Part shown: positions 34,477 through 46,215 of the stretch, in pieces
Numbering within the stretch: position 1 is the first letter of the stretch
Layout: every line of letters begins with the position of its first letter
From: Haberlea rhodopensis
Taxonomy: Eukaryota; Streptophyta; Magnoliopsida; Lamiales; Gesneriaceae
Direction: 5' to 3'
Assembly (NCBI GenBank): GCA_907163345.1
Contig: CAJQUN010000021.1
Span: 1,860,001-1,924,000, forward strand
Length of the DNA: 64,000 nucleotides
The notes under the pieces: model-generated
What the model was told of the DNA's origin: nothing
Databases searched by the model: none
The model's input: the letters and a program-made list of their open reading frames with translations, nothing else
Translations under genes and position numbers: made by a program

Positions 34477-35618
34477 TTAGTGATCATCGTCCTCATCGTC
34501 CTGCTCCGGTGGTGGGTCTGGGTAGTATGGTTCCTCCGGCTGGTATGGCTGGAGAGGCGAAAATGTAGGCTGTGGCGGGAATGGGATGGTAGGAAAACCC
34601 TGTGCCAAAGCAGAGTCCATGCAGCTTGATATTGCATGAACTCCATGTTTTGCTGATACATTTGCTGGTGGCCCCATCGGATTTCCCTTTGTTCATGTCG
34701 TATCTCCTGTAGTTCACGGTGGAGGGATTCCATAGTGATCGATGTAGGCACTGTAGCAGCAGATGATGATGGTTCAGGAAGACGGCTGCTGCTAGGTCGT
34801 GGTTGTGCCATCCATCTGACAGTGGCTGGTGCAGGATGATCGACCACGAGTAATACCTTTGGTGGAATTGCCTCTTCTGCGGAGTCCCAGACAACTTCCG
34901 CATACTTGCACAAAGATGTGATAGTGGAGGGGCATGGCATGCCAGAAGTGGGAGGTCCAGGAGTGTAGTTTCGGATGGCTGCCTAGACAAGACGTCCGAG
35001 ATCTACCGTGAGTCCGGTAACTATGGCATAAACCAGTGTAGCTCGGTCCTTTGTGACTTCAGATGTGTGAGTCGATGGCATGAATTGAGCTACAATGAAT
35101 GAAAACCAAGCCTTAGCCTCCTCCTTCAGATCTGATATCAATACCAGCTGTGGTTTTCCATCGGCGTTCAGTTGCCATTGAGTTCCCTCTACACAGATGG
35201 TAGACAAAATAACATCAAAGTCAATGTGTGTCCGGCAATACATGGAATAGTCATCCTCCGGAATGTTCGCCATGTTGTATAAAGCATTGATAGCCTTGGA
35301 ATAAAAAAGAACTGGCTGTTGCCATACAGAGACAACGTTGGCTTCAATGTGGTTCTGTGCCCGGAGGTTGGAGTAGAATTCCCTAACTAGAGAAACCACC
35401 ACTTCTCGTGGTTGGCTGACAAAAGTATACCACTCTCGCCGGAGTGCCTCTTGGATCACAGCACAACCGAGCTTGCTTGTGTCCATTCCCCGTTCTAGGA
35501 TCAGATTTTTCTTCCGGTACACCTCAAAAAACTTTGCAGCTTCCTTGTTGATAAACTTGTAGGAGTCAAACTCCTCGGGAGCGGAAACTACCTGCTTTTG
35601 CTTTCGCTTTGGTGCCAT
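34477..35618 (-). pseudogene. Env-position ORF, putative plant transposon protein family
   Basis: The start MAPKRKQKQ is at 35618. The body has the motifs expected for the putative plant transposon protein domain found downstream of pol in Athila-like elements: LILERGMD, REWYTFVSQP, VVSLVREFY, a DDYSMYCR-like block, LKEEAKAWFSF, SEVTKDRATLVYAIVTG and LTVDLG. The C-terminal half is Gln/Pro-rich and ends in an acidic EDDDH tail. A TAG at 34985-34983 interrupts the frame just after LTVDLGRLV, and a later frameshift separates the tail. The function of this family is unknown. An envelope role is only inferred from its position, and I see no clear signal peptide or transmembrane helix. Confidence 0.75.
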
Positions 35619-36170
35619 CCCTAGTATCAAAATCAACAACACCACTCCCAACCAACACAATATGTAAATCAAGCACAAGTCCTCCAACCAACAATCCAAG
35701 TTAGGTTACTAACCAATTCACAATAATCAATGAGGAGCTCTTCAATTCTCCCCCAAACTTATCAAGACCAAACAATTCCAACTTCACCAATTCACAATTC
35801 AAAATCTTAATTTTTTCACACCCCAACACTAATTGACAATCAATTAATGGCCCATGTATAACAAAGCTAAAATACCTCAAAAAAATTTGAAAATTTGCTA
35901 CTTGGTAGTCCTTAGCTTTCCATGGCTTCAACTTGGAGTGTAGGGTGCTCAAAACTCCTTTTCTCTTTGATAAGTCCTATGAAAGATTGAAGCTTGATGT
36001 TAGAATCGAGGATAATTTTTGAAAATTTGAAGAAAATTTGAAGGATTTATGATGGATTGGGAAAGAATTGAAGAAAATTGGGGAATTTGGGGAAGGGTTT
36101 CGAGTTTTTTAGTGTGTGTATTGTGTGAAAAAGTGTGGAATCTGATTAAAAAAACAAAAATTTTGACCTC

Positions 36171-36318
36171 GCGATCGATCGCGGATGTTTGCCGATCGAT
36201 CGTGAGACTTATCAGGAATGGCGCGATCGATCTCGATTTTTATGCCGATCGATCGCGACATAGAATTTTTCTTTTCTGGACACCGCAATCAATCGCGATG
36301 GTATGTCGATCGATCGCC
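36171..36318. repeat. Paired GATCGATC palindromes between integrase and env-position ORF
   Basis: Six sites in three pairs, with GATCGATC cores starting about 36,173/36,194, 36,225/36,247 and 36,287/36,308. Spacings are 21, 22 and 21 bp. They lie about 220 bp past the integrase end and 550 bp before the ORF start. They repeat the array type found in this element's LTRs. Confidence 0.85.
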
Positions 36319-36535
36319 AAAACAAACTGCCTGAATCAATTTTTTTTTTTTAATATCAACACTTTTTCTTCCGGAATTCGTTTTTCTCCACCCACTCTGC
36401 AAAATTGACACACGTAGTCAATCCTTAGAACAAAATTGCAAATAAAACAGAAATTAGCTAAAAATTAAAAAAAGAAAAAGGGAGAAAATGGTGTTCTTAA
36501 TTTTAGTCCAAAGCTGGACTTATTACCGAATCGCT

Positions 36536-37734
36536 TTAAGAGTCAAAATAGACAATAGTAGGCGGAATGAAATCATGTCCATGATAGTGCTTCAGCCGCT
36601 GTCCATTGACTGTGAAGATGTCTTTTGTTGGATCATTGATCTCGATCGCTCCGGTTGGAAATACTCTTGTGATAGTGAATGATCCTTGCCACCGAGACTT
36701 CAACTTACATGGAAAGAGTCTCAATCTGGAGTTAAAAAGTAAGACCAAATCTTCTTCTTTGAAATCACGCTGGCTGAGCTTAGCATCATGCCAGTTTTTG
36801 TTGCGTCTTTATAGATCTTGGTATTCTCATAAGCTTGGTTTCTAAACTCATCCATTTCATTTAAGTGTAGAAGACGTTTATCACCTGCAGCAGTTAAACC
36901 AAAATTCAGATTCTTTATTGCCCAAAATGCCTTGTGTTCTAGTTCGACAGGAAGATGACATGCTTTTCCAAAAACTAACATATATGGTGTAGTACCAATA
37001 GGTGTTTTAAATGTATTCCTATATGCCCATAAAGCATCATCTAACCTCAAGGACCAATCTTTTCTAGACGTATTGACCGATTTTTCCAAAATCCGTTTCA
37101 CTTCTCTATTAGAAACTTCTACTCGTCCGCATGTTTGTGGGTGGTAAGGTGTTGCAACCTTGTGGGTGATGCCATATTTGCTCAAACGTTTTTCAAAGAG
37201 TTTATTGCAAAAGTGTGACCCACCGTCACTAATGATTGCTCTAGGAGTGCCAAATCGAGTAAAAATGTTTTTTTCAAAAAATTTACCACCACTCTAGCAT
37301 CATTAGTGCGTGAAGCTTCAGCCTCAACCCACTTTGAAACGTAGTCCACATCGACAAGTATGTAATAGTTAGAACATGAAATTGGAAATGGTCCCATAAA
37401 GTCCATACCCCAAACATCAAATAAATCACATTCGAGCATATTGTTTAGAGGCGATTAATGTCTCCTAGGAATGTTACCCGTTCTTTGACATTTATCACAA
37501 GTGGACACATACCTGTATGCATCATTAAATAAGGTGGGCCAGTAAAAACCCGATTGAATGTACCTTGGTAGCAGTTTTTGTTGGACCCATGTGTCCCCCT
37601 ACCTCTCGGTCATGACAGTGGCTCATAATAGATTCGGTCTGACAGTGGCTCATAATAGATGGCATCTCCTCCTCTAGAACACACCTCCTGATCATGTTGT
37701 CTGCACAAACCTTGAACAAAATGGTTCCTCCCAC
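36536..37734 (-). pseudogene. Integrase (broken)
   Basis: The zinc-binding end near 37,525-37,734 has the GGHMGPTKTATK box, but its first His region carries a duplicated 21-bp segment. The core begins with CDLFDVWGMDFMGPF (first catalytic Asp) and VDYVSKWVEA at 37,182-37,439. After a frameshift, ISDGGSHFCN supplies the second Asp, HPQT...VEVSNRE the catalytic Glu, and WAYRNTFKTPIG and VFGKACHLPVELEHKA follow (36,721-37,185). A last frameshift leads to SRLRLFPCKLKSRW and GQRLKHYHG. No chromodomain follows. The gene needs at least three corrections to be open, so it is inactive. Confidence 0.85.
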
Positions 37735-37780
37735 ATGTAGTGTTTAACATCAGATAAGAATTTCTTCTTCTCATAAAAGG

Positions 37781-39825
37781 TCATTTGTGGGAGGATACCA
37801 CTAACCAAATAATTTCAAAATCGGCATACCAAAGTAGTGCAAGAACTTGAAAAAGCTGTTCATCAGGAAATTTTTCATTGATTTCTTCCAGTTCATTATC
37901 ATGTTTCTCAATCTCATTATCAATCCTAGATAAATGATCTGCCACTACGTTCTCTACACCCCTCTTATCTTTAATTTCTAAGTCAAATTCTTGCAATAAG
38001 AGAATCCATCGGATTAAACGTGGTTTAACGTCTTTTTTAGCAAGAAGATATTTAAGTGCCGAGTGATCAGTGTACACTATTACTTTTGATAGACAGAGAA
38101 AAGAATGAAATTTATCAAATGCAAATACTACTGCTAGAAGTTCTTTCTCGGTGGTGGCATAGTTTTGTTGTGACTCATTTAAAGTTCTACTAGCATAGTA
38201 AATATTATGAAATACCTTATTCCGTCTTTGTCCAAATACTGCTCCGACAGCTGTGTCACTAGCATCACACATCAACTCAGATGGCATATCCCAATCCGGT
38301 GCTACCAACACAGGTGTTGTTATTAACTTCTCATTCAATGTCTCGAATGCCTGCACACAATTAAGATTAAAATCAAAATGTGCATCTTTAGTCAATAAAT
38401 GAGATAGTGGTTTTGAAATTTTTGAAAAATCTTTAATAAATCTCCTATAAAAGCCCGCATGGCCTAGGAAGCTTCGAACCCCCTTCACTGATACTGGTAG
38501 AGGTAGTTCTTGTATCACTTGAATCTTTGCTCGGTCCACTTTCATACCCTTGTGGGATATTTTGTGTCCCAAGACTATTCCTTCCTGCACCATGAAGTGA
38601 CATTCCTCCCAATTTAGTACCAAATTCGTCTCTTCACACCCTGTTAGTACTAAGTCAAGGTTATTTAAGCAAGAATCAAAAGAATCCCCAAAGACAGAAA
38701 AGTCATCCATAAAGACCTCTAAGAATTTTTCAACCATATCATGAAAAATAGACATCGTACATCTTTGAAAAGTTGCAGGCGCATTACACAATCCAAATGG
38801 CATTCTCCTAAATGCAAACGTACCATAAGGACAAGTGAAGGTAGTCTTCTCTTGGTCCTCAGGTGCAATAGCTATTTGATTATACCCAGAATAACCATCT
38901 AGAAAACAATAGAAATCATACCCTGCCAGACGCTCTATCATTTGGTCAATGAATGGGAGGGGAAAATGGTCTTTATGGGTGGCGTCATTTAACTTTCTAT
39001 AATCAATGCATACGCGCCAACCTGTGACTGATCTTGTAGGGATTAATTCTTGTTCTCATTTTTAACTACAGGCATACCTCCTTTCTTGGGTACACATTGC
39101 ACAGGGCTGACCCATGCACTATCAGAAATTGGATAGATAATACCTGCATCCAGAAGTTTGATGACCTCAGCTTTTACCACTTCTTGCATCTTTGGATTAA
39201 ACCGACGTTGTGGTTGTACCACGGGTTTGTAAGCATCCTCCATCAAGATCTTATGCGTACATGTCGGTGGGCTTATCCCTCTTATGTCCACTACTTTCCA
39301 TCTGAATGCTTTCTTAGGCTCCTTCAAAATCCTAAGTAGTTTGTCTTCGTTTATACCTGTTAAAGAAGAAGAGACAATTACAGGCAATGACTCATTAAAA
39401 TCTAAATAAACATACTTGAGATTAGGAGGGAGGGTTTTGAGTTCAAGAGTTGGTGGTTCTGCAATGGAAGGCTTTTGTGGCTTCATGTCCCTTTTCCCCA
39501 ACTCGCCTAAGTTACTCTTCACAAGCCTATTATGGGGAATATTGGCGTTTAAATGAGCGACAGTCTCTTTCAACTCGACCGTCTTGTCCAGCTCTTCAAT
39601 GTCATCTACCAAGCATGCTTCCAATTCATCCTTGCGTGTTCCCTTAAACACATTAGCAGATAACACATCAATCATATCAACACTAAAACACATATGCTCA
39701 TCATGTGGGTGTTTTGAAGCTTTAAAAACGTTGAAAGTGGCTTGATCCTCCCCTACACAGAGGATCAACTTCCCTTGTTGGACATCTATAAGTGCCTTTC
39801 CAGTAGCGAGGAATGGTCTTCCCAA
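37781..39825 (-). pseudogene. Reverse transcriptase-RNase H with protease C-terminus
   Basis: The upstream ORF (39,825-39,043) starts in the protease end (MGRPFLATGKALIDVQQGK). It crosses an acidic linker and reaches RT motifs SDSAWVSPVQCVPKKGG. A frameshift near 39,045 separates it from the 386-codon ORF 38,941-37,781. That ORF contains CFLDGYSGYNQI, FRRMPFGLCNAPATFQR, the catalytic VFMDDFSVFG and SFLGHAGFYRRFI. RNase H follows with LMCDASDTAVGAV, TTEKELLAVVFA, YTDHSALKYL and VADHLSR. The catalytic RT and RNase H residues are present. It is the best preserved pol in the window apart from the frameshift. Confidence 0.88.
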
Positions 39826-40201
39826 GATCAGTGGTGTGTCCGCACCAACACGAGGAAATCTGCCGGGAAGATGAGTTTATCGACCTTCACTAGGACATCC
39901 TCTATGATTCCTCGTGGGTATGTCACAGACCTATCTGCCAATTGTAAAGAAACCGTGGTCGGTTTTGGCTCACCAAGCCCCAACTTCTTGAAAATTGACA
40001 AGGCATAAGATTAATACTTGCAGCTAAATCACATAAAAATTTTGCAAATGAAATAGACTCAATTGTGCGAGGTATAGAAAAACTACCTGGATCTTTCAAC
40101 TTAGGAGGCAGGTTGTTTTGGACAACTGCAGAACATTCCCCAGTTAACTTAATTGTCTCATGCTCACCCAATTTCCTCTTATTCGACAGAATATCTTTCA
40201 A
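39826..40201 (-). pseudogene. Aspartic protease (broken, altered active site)
   Basis: The frame reads KLKDPGSFSIP then CDLAASINLMP. The related copy V has DLGAT at the active site, so Gly is replaced by Ala in the D-x-G triad here. The frame is lost after about GLVSQ, and downstream PRGIIEDVLVKVDK-type sequence is in another frame. Confidence 0.7.
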
Positions 40202-40254
40202 AAATTAGCGTAACTAGGCATTTTAAGTAAAGCATCAGCAAATGGAATATTTAT

Positions 40255-41720
40255 TTATAATTTCTTAAAAATTTCTAAGAATTTAGCAAAACTAGCATCT
40301 ACCTTTGCCCTATTTAATGCAGCAGGAAATGGGAGAGGGATTTGTACCTTCTTGGGTGGTGCGATAGGTGTAGGGGTAGTAGTAGACTTACCATTTTCAC
40401 GTGTCTGAATGTCATTCTCACCTTCCAACTCAACTTCGTGCTCATCGTCCCGAACTTCAGTCTGTGATCCAATTTCTTTTCCACTCCTCAATGAGATCGC
40501 CTTGGCTTGCTCTCGGGGGTTCTTTTCCGTATCACTCGGTAGGCTTCCTGGTGCTCTTCCCGCTAACATATTTGCCATTTGCCCCATTTGAGTTTCCAAG
40601 TTCTTAATTGATGCATCTTGATTTTGCATCCTATTCTCCGTCATCATCATGAACTTAGTTAGCAACTCTTCCATACTCGGCTTTGGTGGATAACCCGGTG
40701 GAGGTTGTGGATTCAAGACATTCTTTTGGTTGGACCAAGAGAAGTTTGGATGATTCCTCCACGGTTGGTTATAGTTGTTGGAGTATGAGTTACCCTGTGG
40801 TGGTCTATTTCCTACAAAGTTTTCATGTTCATTAGATTGCATAAAAGGATTATCTACCTGACATTCCGTGCTCGGATGGTCGCCTCCACATAAATCGCAC
40901 ATGATCACTTGAGCTTGCATGGCTGTCATGCTCAAACTGTCCATCTTCTTGTTCAAAGCCTCCAATTGAGCTTGTATTGATGTCACTTCATCCACTTCAT
41001 GCATCCCAATTGGTCGCTTTGGCACATTCCTCTTAGAATGCCACTGGTAGCTGTCCATCTCTTCCAAAAGTGTATACGCCTCCTCTGGTGTCTTTCTCAT
41101 AAAGGTACCTCCTGCTGCTTCATCAACCATGGATCTATTAGCAGAAAATAAACCATTGTAAAATGTTTGTACCTGAAGCCAAATTGGAAGGACGTGATGT
41201 GGGCATTGTCGAAGTAAATCCTTGAATCGCTCCCAAGCTTCATACAGTGTCTCCGGATCATGTTGCACAAATGTGGTAATATCATTGTGCATCTTAGCTG
41301 TCTTGGAAGGGGGAAGGTATTTGATAAGAATGCTTGCGCCATCCCCTCCCAAGTAGTAATGGATCCCGCAGGTAAATAATTTAACAACGCTTTAGCCTTA
41401 TCTTTTAATGAAAAGTGGAGTAACGGTAACCTGATGGCGTCGTCAGAAACGCCATTTTGTTTGAATGTGTCACAAATCTCCAAGAAGTTGGAGATGTGAG
41501 CATTTGAGTCATCAGTGGCCGCTCCCCCAAACATTACAGAGTGTTGAATCATCTGGATTATAGCATGCTTAATCTCGAAGTTATTAGCCCGAATCCTTGT
41601 TCTAGTGATACTCGATAAGTTGCCTTGGAAAGAGGGTTGTGCGTAGTCCATTAGTGATCGTGTAATTTGCACTTCCTCGTTGTTTCCAGTACCATTCCCT
41701 CCTTGATTATACTCAACCAT
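40255..41720 (-). pseudogene. Gag polyprotein (one frameshift, terminal stop)
   Basis: The N-terminal ORF 41,720-41,320 starts MVEYNQGG and holds the start of the retrotransposon gag domain (HISNFLEICDTFK, HFSLKDKAKALLNYLPAGSITTWE). After a frameshift near 41,320 the second ORF continues with TFVQHDPETLYEAWERFKDLLRQCP, a CCHC-type knuckle CDLCGGDHPSTEC, and a Pro/Asn-rich stretch (PPPGYPPKPSMEELL). It ends at TAA after FLEIFKKL where sister copies read on into INIPFA. Gag would form the particle and bind the RNA template. Confidence 0.85.
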
Positions 41721-41945
41721 TGCTCGCGTCTCTCTCAGTTTCGATGATAAGTTCTTTCAATTTCAGAATCAAACGGCTCAAATGTCTGTCTATCACTCCT
41801 TAGCATGCACTAGGGAGTGATATCCTGAAAAAAAAAATAACACCAACAAAAGAGAGAGTGTAGGAATAGTAGTAAAATCAAATGAAATAAAAACTGCAAA
41901 AATGAAATGGCTAAATTACAATAACTAATCTAGTATGTTACTATT

Positions 41946-41963
41946 CCCCGGCAACGGCGCCAA
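41946..41963 (-). other. Primer-binding site, tRNA-Asp(GTC)
   Basis: On the minus strand it reads TGGCGCCGTTGCCGGGGA. This is an 18-nt match to the complement of the 3' end (with CCA) of plant tRNA-Asp(GTC), 6 nt from the LTR end. Confidence 0.9.
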
Positions 41964-41969
41964 AAACTT

Positions 41970-43452
41970 GATCGCTTTTATTTTAAACAGAATATTCCAA
42001 TGTAGCGATTTATTACCGCAAGTGCACGGTGTCAAGTTTTAGTATAATGAAGTACGAGTGTCGAATCCACGGGGATTAGAAAATAAGTACCACGTTTGAT
42101 TAGATTAATTATATTTAACCTATGGTTATGAAATGATTATCAAACTAAATTGACTTAAACACCAAAATCAACCTAAACAGCAACAATGGATAATTGAAGA
42201 AATATTATAAACGAATTATCAAGACGTCGGTTCACCCATGTAATCCCCCAAAAGTTGTCTATTAATTAAGATTCAAAATTCTATGTTATAGGGTGACGAG
42301 TTTTCCTATTTCATTCGTTATACCTTGGTCCGGTTATAACAAGTCTAGCATTAATCTACAATAAACCACTCCCGTGTCTTTATTGAATGATTAATATCGA
42401 AAAACATTTTGTGAAAACTACTAGCGTTCGATTTTGGTAAATCTATTGCTATCACACATGTGCTAGATTTTACTTGATCCGTCTCAACCTAAAACCCACG
42501 GCCTAATTTATAACGTCGTATCGTAATCTCATATGGTCAATTCAATCACGATTACCAAAATCATGCAAAAGGTAGCTAATCTTTTACAAGCATTAAAAAC
42601 ATAAATTATGCACAAACATGGGATCCCTTATGTCTTGATAAACAAGACTAGTCAACAACCATAATCAAATTATAATGCAAAAACATGTCTTTAAACGAAT
42701 TCAACATCAAACTCTGAAATAAAAATTAATTAAGTTCAGAAATACTAAGATAACGAGGATGTCACTCCGTGCGTCGCTCCGTTCTTCCGTTCGTTGTGTT
42801 GCTCTTGCTCTTCAATGAATTGTGGTATGACTCTCCTCTTTGGGATGGAGGAGTGGCTACTCTCAGGGTTTAGAAAAATTGTGCAAAAGTCTTATAATTT
42901 TCGTCCTTTGGTCTGATAAATAGGGCAAATCTGAGTATGAAAGAGTCAACCTTGAACCAAACATGGAAAGTCTTTTTTTTTCTTAAAACTCTTCGTGGCG
43001 ATCGATCTTCGTTCCATGCTGATCGATCGGGAGTTCTTACTGGACGTGATGGCCAAAATTATCATATCCGCGATCGATCTTCGTTTCCTGCCGATTGATC
43101 GCGAGACTTCACTTTACATTGGCGATCGATCTTCAATTCTTACCGATCGATCGCCAATTTAATCTGCTCAGCTTCTCAATATATAGCTCAGTGATCGATC
43201 GCGGTGTTGTTGCCGATGGATCGCCGAGCTGATTAACTTTCAATCTTCGAGAATTCAGTCCACAGTTTAACGTCTTCGCTCGGTTTGGTCCTTTTTCAAC
43301 ATTGTTAGCTTGTTTTCTCCACTTTTATTCCCTTGGACCTAGATTCCTTAAATACACAAATATATATACCAAAAAGCGTAAAATCATCGAGGAATCAACA
43401 CGAAAATCAATACAAAAACACAGCAAAATAAGTGTAAAATTCACACTTATCA
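41970..43452 (-). repeat. Functional 5' LTR (middle LTR of the composite)
   Basis: 1,483 bp, from TGATAAGTGTG (43452) to AAAGCGATCA (41970), next to the PBS. Palindromic GATC sites lie at 42,996-43,228. Unexpectedly, its outer side is also followed by 3' internal sequence with a PPT. Confidence 0.85.
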
Positions 43453-44166
43453 ACTCCCCCAAACTTAGACTTGATCGTCCTCGAGCAAGCAATGAGATCA
43501 AAATGTAGAGTTTATCAATACTTTAATATAATTAAATTAACAACTCAAAAATCCCACTAACACTTCAACAAGAGTCAATCCAAAAATCAACAAGAAGTGT
43601 TTTCTCCTATGCCAAGCAATACATCGCAAAATTGGAACGTGTGTGTGTGCTATTATCAATCTTAAGTTTCATACATATCTTTAAGATCAAATTATGCGAG
43701 TAAACTCAAAGTCAAGATTACTATCAAGCACTCCATAAGCCTACTTTTCAAGCACTTCTCCACTAATGTAATTATTCCCTAGACTTGGATCACAAGGTCT
43801 TTTTAAGCTTATAATGTCAGGCCTTTGGTGTTTGGCTTTAAAGAAAAGATAGGATAGCACCGATCAACCGCCAATTTAATCTGCTCAGCTTCTCAATATA
43901 TAGCTCCACGATCGATCGCGGTGTTGATGCCGATCGATCGTCGAGCTGATTAACTTTCAATCTTCGAAAATTCAGTCCACATTTTAACGTCTTCGATCGG
44001 TTTGGTCCTTTTTCAACATTTTTTAGCTTGTTTCCTTCACTTTTATTCCCTTGGACCTAGATTCCTGAAATACACAAATATATACCTAAAAGCGTAAAAT
44101 CATCCTGGAATCAACATGAAAATCAATACAAAAACACAAAAATAAGTATATAATTCACACTTATCA
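43453..44166 (-). repeat. Extra partial internal region plus partial LTR
   Basis: 43,453-43,860 repeats the 3' internal sequence found at 33,162-33,560. It then jumps to LTR sequence at 43,861-44,166 that starts in the palindromic region and runs to the LTR end TGATAAG. The junction is at GATAGCAC/CGATCAACC. The outer edge carries the CATGA duplication. Confidence 0.8.
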
Positions 44167-44577
44167 CATGATCATTGCCTTGTTGCATCTTGATATTAGA
44201 TTTGTCATATCTTGACCATAGTATAACAAATGCATTAGGGAAACTCGTCACTTTAGAACGTATGAATTTAAATTTAACTAATAGGCGAATTATGTGGGAT
44301 TTCATGGGTGAATCGAAGTCTTGATAATTGTCTCTGATTTTATACTCGTTACTACTTGTTGGGTTACATAATGAGTTTTTAGTCAAATTAGTATAATTTC
44401 ATCACTAATTATCATATGTTAAATATAGTTAAGCTAGTTGAGTTTGGTACTTGTTTTCTAGTCCCCGTGGGTAGACATCCCACTTTATTCTACTATACTA
44501 AAATATGATACCGTGAACTTGCCGTATAAAATCGCTACACTGGAATTTTCTATTTAGATAAATCGCGATCAAGGTTT

Positions 44578-44595
44578 TGGCGCCGTTGCCGGGGA
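44578..44595 (+). other. Primer-binding site of element X, tRNA-Asp(GTC)
   Basis: TGGCGCCGTTGCCGGGGA, 6 nt after the LTR end GCGATCA. Confidence 0.9.
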
Positions 44596-44659
44596 CTAGT
44601 TTTTAAGTAATATCAGACGAGATTAGTAATTTAGCCATTTTTTCTAACAACCAACGAAG

Positions 44660-46215
44660 AGATGGAGAGGAGGAACAGCTGAATGAGGAAGTGTCGGTTG
44701 CTAGATCACTCATGGATTATGCAAAGCCATCATTCCAAGGAAATTTGTCTAGCATCACTAGATCGAGCATCCAGGCTAACAATTTCAAGATCAAGCCTGC
44801 TATCATACAAATGATCCAGCACTCAGTCTAGTTTTGGGGTGCATCTACTGATGATCCCAACGCCCATATCTCCAACTTCTTGGAGATTTGTGATACTTCA
44901 AGCATAATGATGTTACTGACGATGCCATCAGGTTACGCTTATTCCCTTTTTCTTTAAAAGATAAATCTAAAGTATGGTTGCAATCTTTACCTACAGGTTC
45001 AATCACTACGTGGGATGGAATGGTGCAAATTTTCCTGTCAAAATACTTCCCACCGTCCAAGACTACCAAGATGCGCAATGATATCACCACCTTTGCACAA
45101 TATGAGCTAGAGACATTGTACGAGGCCTGTGAACGCTTTAAGGACTTACTGAGGAGATGCCCACATCACGACCCTTCCTGTCTGGCTGCAGGTACAAACT
45201 TTCTATAATGGTTGATTTTCTGCTAACCGTTCAATGCTTGACGCAGCATCAGGAGGTACAATCATGACGAAGACTCCTAAAGCTGCCTATGAATTGTTAG
45301 AGGATATGGTTGCCAATAGCTATCACTGGCAGTCTGAAAGGAACGTGCCGATGAAACAAGCTAGAATTCATCAAGTGAGCGATGTCACTGCCTTGGCCAC
45401 TCAAATTGAGGCATTAAACAAAAGACTAGACATCATGAGCATGAAAGTGATGCAAGCCCAAGTGATTACTTGTGACTCATGTGGAGGCAATCACCCGAGT
45501 GTTGAATGCCAAGCAAGTAACCCATTTGTGCAAACTAATGAAGCTGTTAATTTTGTAAGGAACCGGCCACCGCCCAACTATCCCTACCCAAATACATACA
45601 ATACGGGGTTGAGGAACCATCCCAAAGCATCACCGGGATATGCACCTAAGCTGAGCATGGAGGAGCTAATAACCAAATTAATCACATCGACAAAGAATTC
45701 CAAAATCAAGAGGCATCGATAATGAATTTGGAAGCACAAATGGGGTAGCTAGAAACCATATTGGCTGGACAAGTTCTAGGAACATTGCCCAGTGACACTG
45801 AGAAAAATCCAAGGGAGCAAGTCCATGCCATGTTGAGCAAGAGGGCGAGGCGGACATCAAGCAAGAAGAGGTTCAACCACGCGACAAAGGTAAGTCTCCT
45901 GAGACCACTACACCCATCACACCACCCAAGGTACAAATCCCACTCCCATTTCCCGCTGCATATAAAAGAGCAAAATTAGACGCTAAATTTCTCAATTTGA
46001 TTAAGAATCTCCATATTGATATGCCGTTTATTGATGCTATACATCAAATGCCGAATTATGCTATGTTTTTGAAGGAGATATTGTCAAATAAGCGGAAACT
46101 AGGAGAGCATGAAACCAATAATTTGACTGAGGAGTGTTCCTGCTATCATTCAAAACGATTCACCTCCAAAGTTAAAGGATCCAGGGAGTTTTACTATACC
46201 TTGCAAAATTAATTC
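44660..46215 (+). pseudogene. Gag remnants of element X
   Basis: Pieces in several frames follow the gag order: SLMDYAKPSFQGNLSSI (about 44,706-44,760), HISNFLEICDT, LPTGSITTWDGMVQIFLSKYFPPSK (44,978 on), ETLYEACERFKDLLRRCP, ASGGTIMTKTPKAAYELLEDM (45,234 on), the knuckle CDSCGGNHPSVEC, and LGEHETNNLTEECS near 46,110. At least four frame breaks and stops make it inactive. Confidence 0.8.

Larger units (their letters stand above)
31690..44166 (-). mobile_element. Minus-strand Athila-like element with a rearranged 5' end, TSD CATGA
   Basis: This is the only element here with both LTRs and all domains. In minus-strand order it has: partial LTR (44,166-43,861), partial 3' internal (43,860-43,453), full LTR (43,452-41,970), PBS (41,963-41,946), gag, protease, RT-RNase H, integrase, palindrome spacer, env-position ORF, second polypurine-like tract, 3' PPT, and full LTR (33,161-31,690). 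The duplication CATGA flanks the whole at 31685-31689 and 44167-44171. Frameshifts and stops break most ORFs, so it is not autonomous now. The lineage call (Athila) rests on the tRNA-Asp PBS, the lack of a chromodomain and the downstream ORF. Confidence 0.88.
27774..44571 (+). mobile_element. LTR of element X, split into three pieces by nested insertions
   Basis: The pieces 27774-28301, 31127-31689 and 44172-44571 join end to end into one LTR of about 1,491 bp, starting TGATAAGTGTGAATT and ending AATCGCGATCA. The gaps are a solo LTR (28,302-31,121) and a 12.5-kb element (31,690-44,166), each flanked by a perfect 5-bp duplication. The LTR has 3' internal sequence on its left (26,266-27,773) and a PBS with 5' internal sequence on its right. 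It therefore joins two tandem element copies. Confidence 0.85.

Noticed and set aside
34493..34990. Alternative-frame ORF over the env-position gene on the minus strand
   Set aside because: It is a shifted frame of the same sequence. The MAPKRK frame carries the conserved motifs up to its stop.
41946..41963. tRNA-Asp gene
   Set aside because: Only the 18-nt complement of the tRNA 3' end is present next to an LTR; there is no cloverleaf. It is a primer-binding site.
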